The translations under genes and the position numbers were made by a program. From IMG/VR virus record IMGVR_UViG_3300048837_000544, positions 1 through 44,000 of that record: a DNA stretch of 44,000 nt, one strand, 5' to 3'. Position 1 is the first letter of the stretch; each line of letters opens with the position of its first letter. Below the pieces are notes generated by a model, which saw only the letters and a list, made by a program, of their open reading frames with translations, ran no database searches and was not told the DNA's origin. Shown here piece after piece: positions 1-6,012 of this stretch. The stretch is from a virus.

Positions 1-238
1 TGATGGCTTCACCAATCTCTTGTTTCTGATCATGGAAGATCAACACCTGCCCAGTGGTGTTATAAAAGCCGCGTTCATCAATGCGGCCAGCCAGTTGCAG
101 TGCATGAACAAGCCGCCTCATCGTGGTCTCGCAGAATTCCAGCCTGTTGCACAACTCGCCTTCAAACTCTGTCTGGTGTTCGTGCCCTTGATTGCACGCA
201 AAGACAATGCTGATAGCGCGCCTGGGAACCTGTGTCAT
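1..238 (-). CDS. Unknown protein, cut by the window edge
   Basis: An open frame runs from ATG 238 to the left edge without a stop (79 codons visible), so its C-terminus is missing. It starts MTQVPRRAIS. Near residues 37-60 is a segment (CETTMRRLVHAL followed by AGRIDERGFY) that resembles the recognition helix and wing of a small winged helix, but this is only a guess. Its ATG overlaps the stop of the upstream gene as ATGA (stop 235-237), so it is the last visible gene of the leftward operon and probably translationally coupled. I do not recognise a family. Confidence 0.6.
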   Translation of the reverse strand, partial: MTQVPRRAISIVFACNQGHEHQTEFEGELCNRLEFCETTMRRLVHALQLAGRIDERGFYNTTGQVLIFHDQKQEIGEAI

Positions 239-639
239 CCTTCGGCCTCCACATGACTGATCATGTCATCGAACGCGCTTGGCATGCTCGTTGCCAGCCA
301 ATCTAGCCCCGCCTTCGTGCCTTGCTCGGCCAGCTCGAATCGTTTGCCGCACTTCGTGCAAAGCAGAAGGCTCGTCATTTGTTCTTTGCAGTCGGGGCAT
401 TGGAGAATATGACCATGCAGCCCTATCGTCTCAGCCACCTCGAACAGCGCCGCAGTGAGCTTTGCAATGACCACAAGGCGCGAGTGCCCATCTGTGCCAT
501 GCAGAAACTCATGAGCGTAGTGATTGGCAAAGCGCACTTCCTCGATCTCTCGTGGCGTTAAGCCTTGCTCAAGCAGCAAGGCATATACAGGATTGTTTTG
601 CGCCCACTGGATTATTTCGACTTCGCTTCGTGCTGTCAT
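235..639 (-). CDS. Zinc-ribbon-like unknown protein downstream of integrase
   Basis: 134 residues. I chose ATG 639 because AGGAG lies just upstream on the minus strand; a longer in-frame start (762) would sit inside the integrase gene. The N-terminal 75 residues look helical. The C-terminal part has two CxxC knuckles, C81/C84 and C94/C97, the pattern of a zinc ribbon. The segment ANHYAHEFLHG (about 38-48) is His-rich, but no catalytic motif is clear. The integrase stop is 7 nt upstream and overlaps this gene's ribosome binding site, so the two are co-transcribed. Function unknown; a metal-binding regulator is possible. Confidence 0.65.
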   Translation of the reverse strand: MTARSEVEIIQWAQNNPVYALLLEQGLTPREIEEVRFANHYAHEFLHGTDGHSRLVVIAKLTAALFEVAETIGLHGHILQCPDCKEQMTSLLLCTKCGKRFELAEQGTKAGLDWLATSMPSAFDDMISHVEAEG

Positions 640-646
640 GTTGCTC

Positions 647-1645
647 CTAATAAGCCGCCCTGCCGACGCGCACATCGTCGCCGGCATTACGGTCAATGTA
701 TTTCTTCGTGGTCTCAAAACTCTTGTGCCGCGCCCGCTTGGAGATGAGCGCCAGATTCTCATCAGCGTGCACAGCGGCGGTGATCGGCGATGCCCTGAAG
801 GCGCGATGCGGGGCGATGCGGCCGGCGTCCAGCCCTGCCCTCAATGCAATGCGCTCGACGATCTCGTTGATGTAGTTATCACGGCCCAGCGCCACCTTCG
901 TGAGTTTGCCGTAGGTGATCTTCACGAACACGGCGCCGGCGGTGATGCCCGACGCATCCAGCCAGGCGCGCAAGGCTCGATACCCGCACAGCTCGGCATC
1001 GTCGATCTTTGGCACGGTGATGTATTCGTTGTTTGCGCCGGTCTGGTCGGTCTTCGTCGCGCCCAGCCAGCAGCGCACGTAGTCGGCGTGCCACTCCATC
1101 GCCTCGACACGAAGCTTCAGCGGCTCAGCCCGGCGCATCCAGCCGGCATACGCCACGAGGATGAGCGCGCGGTCACGCAGGCCGATGAGTGTGTCGCCGC
1201 AAGCGCGGCTCATGGCGCGCAGGTCTTCAAGGTTGATTGTTGGCTTGACCTTTGGCGTGGTGCGCCCTTCGTCGGCCAGCGTGCGCACCACGCCGCTATA
1301 CATCTTCTCCAGATCAACGTCACTAAACGGGTTGGCGTGGCCGGCGTCGAGGTGATGCCATTTGATCGCGGCGCGGGCGATGTCAATCGTGGATCGCTGT
1401 TTGCCGGCGTTGTAGAGGTGTTCAATGTAGGCGGCCAGCGTCACAGCCTCAGCGGGCAGCGCCGGCAGGCCATTCTTCTTGCACCACTCTTGGAACGTGT
1501 GCCACTGCGACGCATATGTCTTGCGCGTGTTGCTGCTCTTCTCGTTCGCCTTGAATTTCTCAAAGTTGGCGCGCAGCCGCTGTGGGTCGATGCGCTCGGA
1601 TGCGAGCGCGCCGGCGGTGGTGGTTGTGGTCAGAGCTTGATTCAT
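647..1645 (-). CDS. int: Tyrosine recombinase (phage integrase)
   Basis: 332 residues, the usual length. Residues about 38-100 form the SAM-like core-binding domain (NTRKTYASQWHTF). Catalytic residues visible: R171 (GWMRRAEPL), the beta-hairpin lysine K198 (GATKTDQ), R284, H307 (ARHKSF) and the nucleophile Y316 (KKYID). Box II is odd: where relatives have HxxR, this reads HRAFR (280-284), so the usual His position holds R281 and a His lies one residue earlier. It should integrate and excise the phage genome by site-specific strand exchange. A 9-9-9 inverted repeat lies just upstream (1663-1689) and could be the core site. The ribosome binding site is weak. Confidence 0.93.
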   Translation of the reverse strand: MNQALTTTTTAGALASERIDPQRLRANFEKFKANEKSSNTRKTYASQWHTFQEWCKKNGLPALPAEAVTLAAYIEHLYNAGKQRSTIDIARAAIKWHHLDAGHANPFSDVDLEKMYSGVVRTLADEGRTTPKVKPTINLEDLRAMSRACGDTLIGLRDRALILVAYAGWMRRAEPLKLRVEAMEWHADYVRCWLGATKTDQTGANNEYITVPKIDDAELCGYRALRAWLDASGITAGAVFVKITYGKLTKVALGRDNYINEIVERIALRAGLDAGRIAPHRAFRASPITAAVHADENLALISKRARHKSFETTKKYIDRNAGDDVRVGRAAY

Positions 1646-1655
1646 TGTTGGATTC

Positions 1656-1694
1656 GCCAGTTCCTTACATTCGTATAAATAATGTAAGGCTGGC
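1656..1694. other. Inverted repeat beside int: candidate attP core or operator
   Basis: CCTTACATT (1663-1671) and AATGTAAGG (1681-1689) are perfect 9-nt inverted arms around a 9-nt spacer. They extend outward imperfectly through GCCAG (1656-1660) and CTGGC (1690-1694). The repeat fills the gap between the ribbon-helix-helix gene and integrase. Arm and spacer lengths fit a tyrosine-recombinase core site. The position also fits an operator for the adjacent DNA-binding protein. There is no T-run, so a terminator is unlikely. Confidence 0.5.
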
Positions 1695-1918
1695 TAATCG
1701 GCTGGGAGCGTAGATTTTCTATCGTTGACGATCTGGGACACCCTTCGTGCGATCACAGGGTCTGCAAGTTCGGCTGCGACCTTACGCTCAATCCAATCAC
1801 TTAGCGTCTCGCCCTTCATGAACGCGAGAGTGCGGATCGTCTCGGCAACCTCGGTTGTGGTGCGGATGCCGATAAAAGCATCCTTGTGTTTGACGTTTAA
1901 CTTTCTACCTTGTTTCAT
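1694..1918 (-). CDS. Small ribbon-helix-helix-like DNA-binding protein
   Basis: 74 residues. A beta-strand-like stretch (AFIGIRTTTEV) is followed by two helices (AETIRTLAFMKGE and LSDWIERKVAAEL), the order of Arc/MetJ/CopG-type ribbon-helix-helix proteins. The basic N-terminus (MKQGRKLNVKHK) suits DNA contact. It sits directly upstream of integrase. A role in controlling integrase, or as an excisionase-like factor acting on the inverted repeat at 1663-1689, is inferred from position only. Its ATG overlaps the stop of the upstream frame (ATGA at 1915-1918). Confidence 0.6.
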   Translation of the reverse strand: MKQGRKLNVKHKDAFIGIRTTTEVAETIRTLAFMKGETLSDWIERKVAAELADPVIARRVSQIVNDRKSTLPAD

Positions 1919-2253
1919 CTTGTCATCTCTCCCGCCGGCATCGCCGGATTAGTTTCGATACTTCTCCGCCGGCAACCCGAAGATTGCCACGGCCATGTTG
2001 CGGCTGAGCTTGTCGCCGTTCTGCGCCACCAGCTCAGCGCCGGCAGTGCGATCCATGCCGGCCGGGTATCCGCCGGCGTAGGCCGTCCAGTCGAACAGCG
2101 TGTCGTCCTCACCTGCCCATGCGTCATCTCAGTGCGCATCGCCTGCGCCTCGACCCGGCTGCTGAACGGCGTCTTGCGCTCGCAGCTTTCAGCGCGCCTC
2201 ATCTGCCGGATGTGGTGACGCCGGCGTGGATCTGGCAAGCGCTTCATCGTCAT
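1915..2253 (-). CDS. Unknown small protein; reading frame uncertain
   Basis: 112 residues, beginning TGATG-overlapped with the stop of the RuvB-like gene and ending ATGA-overlapped with the next gene, which supports this frame. The first 45 residues (including ESCERKTPFSSRVEAQAM) look like a real small Cys/Arg-rich phage protein. The C-terminal half is rich in W, R, S and T and looks like an out-of-frame translation. In the -1 frame, 2128 to 1949 encodes a much more natural sequence (GEDDTLFDWTAYAGG ... AIFGLPAEKYRN, stop 1949-1951). An internal start at 2056 in that frame would give 35 residues. A frameshift near 2120 or overlapping genes are both possible. Confidence 0.5.
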   Translation of the reverse strand: MTMKRLPDPRRRHHIRQMRRAESCERKTPFSSRVEAQAMRTEMTHGQVRTTRCSTGRPTPADTRPAWIALPALSWWRRTATSSAATWPWQSSGCRRRSIETNPAMPAGEMTR

Positions 2254-3290
2254 CAGTTGACCCCCAGCGGCAGCTCAGCCAGGCGCGCCTTGATGCGCGT
2301 GCATGCATCAAGTCCATCCGGCGTGATCACACGTCCGTCCTTGGCGAGCTTGACGTAGCCCAGCCGCTTCAGGTAAGGCTCGATCTCATCGCGTACGCGC
2401 TCGGACTCAATGCCTTCGAGCGACGCGATGATGACGCGCTCGCCCAGCGGCCGGCGCTCACTCACGAGCACATCGAGATATGCCAGGTCGTCATGCGTGA
2501 GGCCGTTGCGGCTGACGATGCCCAGGCCATACATCACATGCGCAAAGCATGTCTCGACCGGCTTGCCGGTGTCTGCGATCTCCTCGGTCACATCGCGCGC
2601 CAGCATGAAAGCCCGGCGCGGCACGAGACGTGAAGCCCGGGCCACCAGTGGAACCGCATCCGCCGGCAGATCGGGATAGTTCAGGCGGACCATCTCTTCG
2701 ATCTCGCTTTGTGAATACGGCTGCAGCAGGATCTCCGTGCAGCGCGATCGAAACGCATCGTCGAGCAGGCCTTGCTTCGTCGTGGCGAACATGAACAGCA
2801 CGTTGCCGACCACAGCCACGCGGCGCACGCCGGCACGCGACAGGACGACGCTGCGTTCGTTTGCTTCGAGCGCGGTGAGCAGTGCGTTCTGGACGCCGGC
2901 GCCGAGGGTGTGGATCTCGTCGATGAAGATCGCGCACGGTGGATATTCGATCATCGGCATGCCGCTGCGATCCCCCACCCGCTTGGTCGGCAGACCACTG
3001 TCGACGAGCATGTCTTCGAGCGCGTCGAAGAGCTGCTCGCGGGTCTTGATCGCCGTGCCGTCGAGTTGCAGGAACGGCAGTCCCAGCGCGCTGGCGGTGC
3101 GCTTGGCGATGGTGGTCTTGCCCAGGCTCGGCCCGCCGACAAAGAGAAAGACGCGATCCATGCGCGCCGGCGTGTGCGACAGTGCAACGCGCAGGCTGCG
3201 CTTGATGGCATACACGGCCGGCGTGTTGCCGATGAAGCCGTCGAAGGCTTCGTCAACGCGTGTGCGAATGTCGATGGAAGGTGTGTTCAT
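2253..3290 (-). CDS. RuvB-like AAA+ ATPase (branch-migration motor family)
   Basis: 345 residues, close to RuvB length. Walker A GGPSLGKT (52-59), Walker B IFIDEIH (121-127), sensor 1 FATT (168-171), arginine-finger region AFRSRC (179-184). The C-terminal part, EPYLKRLGYVKLAKDGRV then TPDGL, matches the RuvB winged-helix domain that binds DNA. RuvB drives Holliday-junction migration together with RuvA. No RuvA or RuvC is visible here, but a DUF1064 nuclease-like gene lies two genes upstream and could supply junction cutting. The ATG directly follows the upstream gene's TAG. Family assignment is firm; the exact role in phage recombination or replication is inferred. Confidence 0.85.
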   Translation of the reverse strand: MNTPSIDIRTRVDEAFDGFIGNTPAVYAIKRSLRVALSHTPARMDRVFLFVGGPSLGKTTIAKRTASALGLPFLQLDGTAIKTREQLFDALEDMLVDSGLPTKRVGDRSGMPMIEYPPCAIFIDEIHTLGAGVQNALLTALEANERSVVLSRAGVRRVAVVGNVLFMFATTKQGLLDDAFRSRCTEILLQPYSQSEIEEMVRLNYPDLPADAVPLVARASRLVPRRAFMLARDVTEEIADTGKPVETCFAHVMYGLGIVSRNGLTHDDLAYLDVLVSERRPLGERVIIASLEGIESERVRDEIEPYLKRLGYVKLAKDGRVITPDGLDACTRIKARLAELPLGVN

Positions 3291-3596
3291 CTAAAACAGG
3301 CTCTCCTGCTTCGCCGCCGGCGTCTCCGGCACAAGCGCCACCAGTTGCAGCTGATACCCCACCCAGCTATTGATGCCAGGCTCAATCTCCGCCGGCGTAC
3401 TGCTCGTGACGCGATACCCGACGCGCTTGATGTAGGCCTTGAAGATGCCCATCTCGCGGTCGTCGGGGGCATGGTTGATGCGCGTGATGGTGAGCTGCTG
3501 CGTCTTGTCGTCATAGTCCAGCCGCGCGCCGTGCGACTGATAGTGCGGCGTGGTGCGCTTGCCGGCGATGATCTCGGTGAGAATGGTTTCAAGCAT
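3291..3596 (-). CDS. Unknown early phage protein
   Basis: 101 residues, starting MLETILTEII and ending KQESLF. Predicted alpha/beta, no membrane segment, no Cys pairs. The TAG stop abuts the ATG of the RuvB-like gene and the start lies 2 nt after the DUF1064 stop, so it is part of a recombination cluster. I do not recognise a family. The C-terminal QESLF resembles a sliding-clamp (beta clamp) binding pentapeptide of the QxxLF type, which would fit a DNA-replication partner; this is a motif resemblance only. Confidence 0.65.
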   Translation of the reverse strand: MLETILTEIIAGKRTTPHYQSHGARLDYDDKTQQLTITRINHAPDDREMGIFKAYIKRVGYRVTSSTPAEIEPGINSWVGYQLQLVALVPETPAAKQESLF

Positions 3597-3598
3597 CG

Positions 3599-3955
3599 TT
3601 ACACTTCCTTGATGTCAATGCCGTGAACGGCTTTCATGAGCTTGCGCTTGAGTTTGTAGGTTTGAGTCTTCACGCCCTTGGCATCCTCGACTGTCACCGC
3701 CCCACCCCGCTCGTATACGAAGTCGGCCACATACACTGCGACCCTCACACCATTCACCACTAGCGGATAGCGCACTTGCCGGCGCAGGTTGCTGATGTCG
3801 CCGGCGCGCTGCTCGATGCGCAACTCGCACCAGCGCTCATACTCGCGCTTGGAGTCGAACATGCCGTCGGGTGAGTCCACCTTGACGTTGCGATACTTCG
3901 CCGGCGCTTTCTCGCCGGTGAGCCTGGCGTAGGTGGATGCGGTGAGTCTGATCAT
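3599..3955 (-). CDS. DUF1064 family, nuclease-like protein
   Basis: 118 residues from ATG 3955, chosen because it makes an ATGA overlap with the methyltransferase stop; an upstream ATG (3973) adds six residues. The sequence follows the DUF1064 pattern: DSKREYERWCELR, then ISNLRRQVRYPLVVNG, then VAVYVADFVYE, VTVEDAKGVKTQTYKLKRKL and a C-terminal HGIDIKEV. E (in REYE), D (in VADF) and E-x-K (VEDAKG) are arranged like a PD-(D/E)XK active site, and the family is generally placed with such nucleases. It probably cuts branched DNA during phage recombination, next to the RuvB-like motor. Confidence 0.8.
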   Translation of the reverse strand: MIRLTASTYARLTGEKAPAKYRNVKVDSPDGMFDSKREYERWCELRIEQRAGDISNLRRQVRYPLVVNGVRVAVYVADFVYERGGAVTVEDAKGVKTQTYKLKRKLMKAVHGIDIKEV

Positions 3956-4773
3956 TGCGTCAACAACTTCCATGCAAATTGAGCCACTGCCGGAACTTGT
4001 CCGTTCCCAAGTGCTCTAAGCTGCTCCACCCGATAGGCCATCCCATCAACCACTCGACCCAGCGCGGGTTCAACTTCCCACCAACCACACTGTTCAGGTT
4101 TGGCGAGTCTCTTAGCTTCTGGCTCGGTGCCCCGTTGTTCTTCGAGTCGTTCACCGTCGGCGTCGGGTAAAAGTTCACCGCCTCCGCCAATCCCTTCTGG
4201 CCACTGTGCGATTGCGACTTGCGCCCGCTGTGCGCGGCTTCGCTTGCCCTCGGTGTCGGGAAGTGTGTCGTGCGCAACGATCCACGCGCGCTCGCGTATG
4301 TGGGGAGCGCCGGCGTGCCAGGCCCCCACAACACCCCATCGCGCGTCATACCCCATCGTTGAAAGATCGCCGATGACTCTGGCAATGCCTCGTCCCACAA
4401 GTGCTGGTGAGTTTTCCACGAAGACGAATCGCGGTCGAACTTCGCCCACAATGCGCGCCATGTGCCGCCATAGGCCGGATCGGTCACCATCGATGCCGGC
4501 GCCCTTGCCGGCTGGGCTGATGTCCTGACACGGGAAGCCTCCCGACACCACGTCAACAACGCCTCGCCACGGTCTGCCGTCAAAACTGCACACGTCAGAC
4601 CAAATCGGGAATGGCGCGAGGGTTCCATCGTTTTGTCGTTGTGCCAAAACTTGTGCGGCGTAGGCATCACGTTCAACTGCGCAGACGGTTCGCCATCCGA
4701 GCAGGTAGCCTCCGAGAATGCCTCCACCAGCGCCTGCGAAAAGAGCCAACTCATTCATTCCTCTTTTGATCAT
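3952..4773 (-). CDS. DNA (cytosine-5) methyltransferase
   Basis: 273 residues from ATG 4773; ATG 4758 (MNELALFAG) would also work but has the AGAGGA almost touching it. Motif I LFAGAGGGILGG (11-22), catalytic PCQ with Cys82 in GGFPCQDISPAG, motif VI ENSPAL (120-125) and motif VIII HIRERAWIV (158-166) are all present. The C-terminus has the usual RALGNGQVP motif. It transfers a methyl group from SAM to cytosine C5 in a short site; the target is not readable from sequence, though GCCGGC is strikingly common in this genome. The whole second reading frame 3960-4754 is nested inside it on the same strand. Likely protects phage DNA from host restriction. Confidence 0.9.
   Translation of the reverse strand: MIKRGMNELALFAGAGGGILGGYLLGWRTVCAVERDAYAAQVLAQRQNDGTLAPFPIWSDVCSFDGRPWRGVVDVVSGGFPCQDISPAGKGAGIDGDRSGLWRHMARIVGEVRPRFVFVENSPALVGRGIARVIGDLSTMGYDARWGVVGAWHAGAPHIRERAWIVAHDTLPDTEGKRSRAQRAQVAIAQWPEGIGGGGELLPDADGERLEEQRGTEPEAKRLAKPEQCGWWEVEPALGRVVDGMAYRVEQLRALGNGQVPAVAQFAWKLLTQ
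3960..4754 (-). CDS. Overlapping gene nested in the methyltransferase (dual coding candidate)
   Basis: 264 residues in a different frame of the same strand, almost fully inside the m5C methyltransferase gene. It is not shadow-like. It carries WRALWAKFDRDSSSWKT, a WGMTRDGVLW motif, two F/YPTP motifs (FPTPRAS, YPTPTVND) and a C-terminus GGKLNPRWVEWLMGWPIGW followed by DKFRQWL. I know this signature set (SWKT, RWGxxRDG, WPTP repeats, LNPxWVEWLMGWPxGW) from phage proteins usually annotated as methyltransferase-associated or hypothetical. ATG 4754 lies 4 nt after AGAGGA and forms an ATGA overlap with the stop of a 37-residue upstream frame, as elsewhere in this operon. Function unknown; translation is inferred. 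Confidence 0.55.
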   Translation of the reverse strand: MSWLFSQALVEAFSEATCSDGEPSAQLNVMPTPHKFWHNDKTMEPSRHSRFGLTCAVLTADRGEALLTWCREASRVRTSAQPARAPASMVTDPAYGGTWRALWAKFDRDSSSWKTHQHLWDEALPESSAIFQRWGMTRDGVLWGPGTPALPTYASARGSLRTTHFPTPRASEAAHSGRKSQSHSGQKGLAEAVNFYPTPTVNDSKNNGAPSQKLRDSPNLNSVVGGKLNPRWVEWLMGWPIGWSSLEHLGTDKFRQWLNLHGSC

Positions 4774-4864
4774 GTTTTACAAACGATGCCGGCTGACCTA
4801 TCATCCTGTGTGCGACCCATAGAAAACAGTGACAGCATGAATCAGTCTCAGGAGCCGGCATCAT
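4751..4864 (-). CDS. Possible 37-residue protein upstream of methyltransferase
   Basis: A short frame beginning MMPAPETDSCCHCFLW and ending HDQKRNE. Its TGA (4751-4753) overlaps the ATG of the nested frame at 4754 as ATGA, the junction style used throughout this operon, and it covers most of the otherwise empty 109 nt between the two methyltransferase genes. The CCHC cluster might bind metal. No clear ribosome binding site. It could be a true micro-gene or a leader that couples translation into the nested gene. Confidence 0.35.
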   Translation of the reverse strand: MMPAPETDSCCHCFLWVAHRMIGQPASFVKHDQKRNE

Positions 4865-4882
4865 CGCGTCGTGTCGGCGTTT

Positions 4883-5971
4883 TTAGGACGCCGTAATCAC
4901 CTCAGTAAAGAGCGTTTCGTTCTTTGCCACGCGCTCGGCGTCTTCGATGTATTTGCACGCCCACTTGAAATACGAATCTTTCAACTCGATGCCGACACCA
5001 CACCGCCCCATCTCGACGGCCGTGTAAGGCACGCTTCCGATGCCGGCGAACGGGTCAAGCACGACATCGCCGTGCGTCGTCCATAGCCGAATGGCGCGCT
5101 TGATCAGGTCCAGTTGCAACGGGCAGATGTGCTTTTCATCCTTGCCCTCTTTGGCGAGCTGGTAGTTGAGCGTGTCCATTCGGTCAACGTCAAGCCAGAT
5201 CCACGGCGGCGACTTCGTGATCTTCGGGCCGGCATAGCGTCCGCCCATGTAAGGCACGACATCGCCGGCGGCGGTGATGTCATGGCCATCTTCGATGGCG
5301 GCCACACGCGCCTCATGGTCATAGCGCGCCCCTTCCAGCACCGTGCCGTCGCTCTGCCAGATCGCGTTCGCCTCAAGCTGCCAGCGGCGCAGGGTGTATT
5401 CGTTCGCGTCATGCGGCACACGCACCGCGCTGAATGAGCGGTCATCGGGCAGCCCTTCCCACTTGCGATACAGCATCAGGTATTCGGGGATGCCGGGGCC
5501 GCACATGGATGCGTCCTCTTTGATGTCCATGTAGCGCAGGCCTTGCCGTTTAGTCTGTTGCAGCTCGCGCACCGGATCCGTCGCAATCGTGATGCGCGCA
5601 TGAAAGTTCCAGCCGTGCTTCAGCATCGCGCTGGTCACCATGTCGCTGAACGGATTCAGGCCGCCTGAGCCGCTGCGGTTCTTGTAGCGCAGGCGGTCTT
5701 TGACGTGCACGGCACAGATGCGCCCGGGCACAGTCACGCGCAACCATTCCGGAATGGCCCAGTCGAGATGATCGAAGAAGCCGGCATCGCCGAGGTTGTT
5801 GCCGAGGTCGTGGTCACTCGACGAATACGTGTATTGATCTGAGAATGGGATGCTCGTCAGAATCATGCCGACACTGTTATCAGGAATGCCGCGAATGACC
5901 TCGACGGTATCGCCGTGATACATCGCGGCGTGTTCTGTGAAGTGGTGGCCTAGCAATTTGATCTTGTCCAT
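4883..5971 (-). CDS. DNA methyltransferase, N6-adenine/N4-cytosine type
   Basis: 362 residues. ATG 5971 is chosen because AAGGGAGAT lies just upstream. Motif IV reads TSIPF (39-43), a variant of the usual TSPPY/F. The SAM-binding motif I, VVLDPFAGIGS (about 304-313), lies near the C-terminus, so the motif order is IV then I (beta class, N6_N4_Mtase family). It should methylate an exocyclic amino group of A or C; the target is unknown. No restriction endonuclease partner is visible, so this is an orphan phage methyltransferase, probably anti-restriction. An Ile in the first Pro position of TSPP is unusual but seen in phage relatives. Confidence 0.87.
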   Translation of the reverse strand: MDKIKLLGHHFTEHAAMYHGDTVEVIRGIPDNSVGMILTSIPFSDQYTYSSSDHDLGNNLGDAGFFDHLDWAIPEWLRVTVPGRICAVHVKDRLRYKNRSGSGGLNPFSDMVTSAMLKHGWNFHARITIATDPVRELQQTKRQGLRYMDIKEDASMCGPGIPEYLMLYRKWEGLPDDRSFSAVRVPHDANEYTLRRWQLEANAIWQSDGTVLEGARYDHEARVAAIEDGHDITAAGDVVPYMGGRYAGPKITKSPPWIWLDVDRMDTLNYQLAKEGKDEKHICPLQLDLIKRAIRLWTTHGDVVLDPFAGIGSVPYTAVEMGRCGVGIELKDSYFKWACKYIEDAERVAKNETLFTEVITAS

Positions 5972-6012
5972 TTGAATATCTCCCTTCATGAAATGAATTG
6001 TTGAAACGGTTG

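Noticed and set aside
524-1678. 384-codon plus-strand open frame opposite integrase
   Set aside because: Antisense shadow of the integrase gene; composition rich in R, A, G, H and V with no domain, whereas the minus-strand product has all catalytic residues.
2772-3626. 284-codon plus-strand frame opposite the RuvB-like gene
   Set aside because: Antisense shadow in high-GC DNA; the opposite strand encodes an intact AAA+ protein.
4876-4892. GGCGT/ACGCC hairpin at the end of the 4883 methyltransferase gene as a terminator
   Set aside because: Only five base pairs, no U-run in the minus-strand transcript, and the operon continues downstream.
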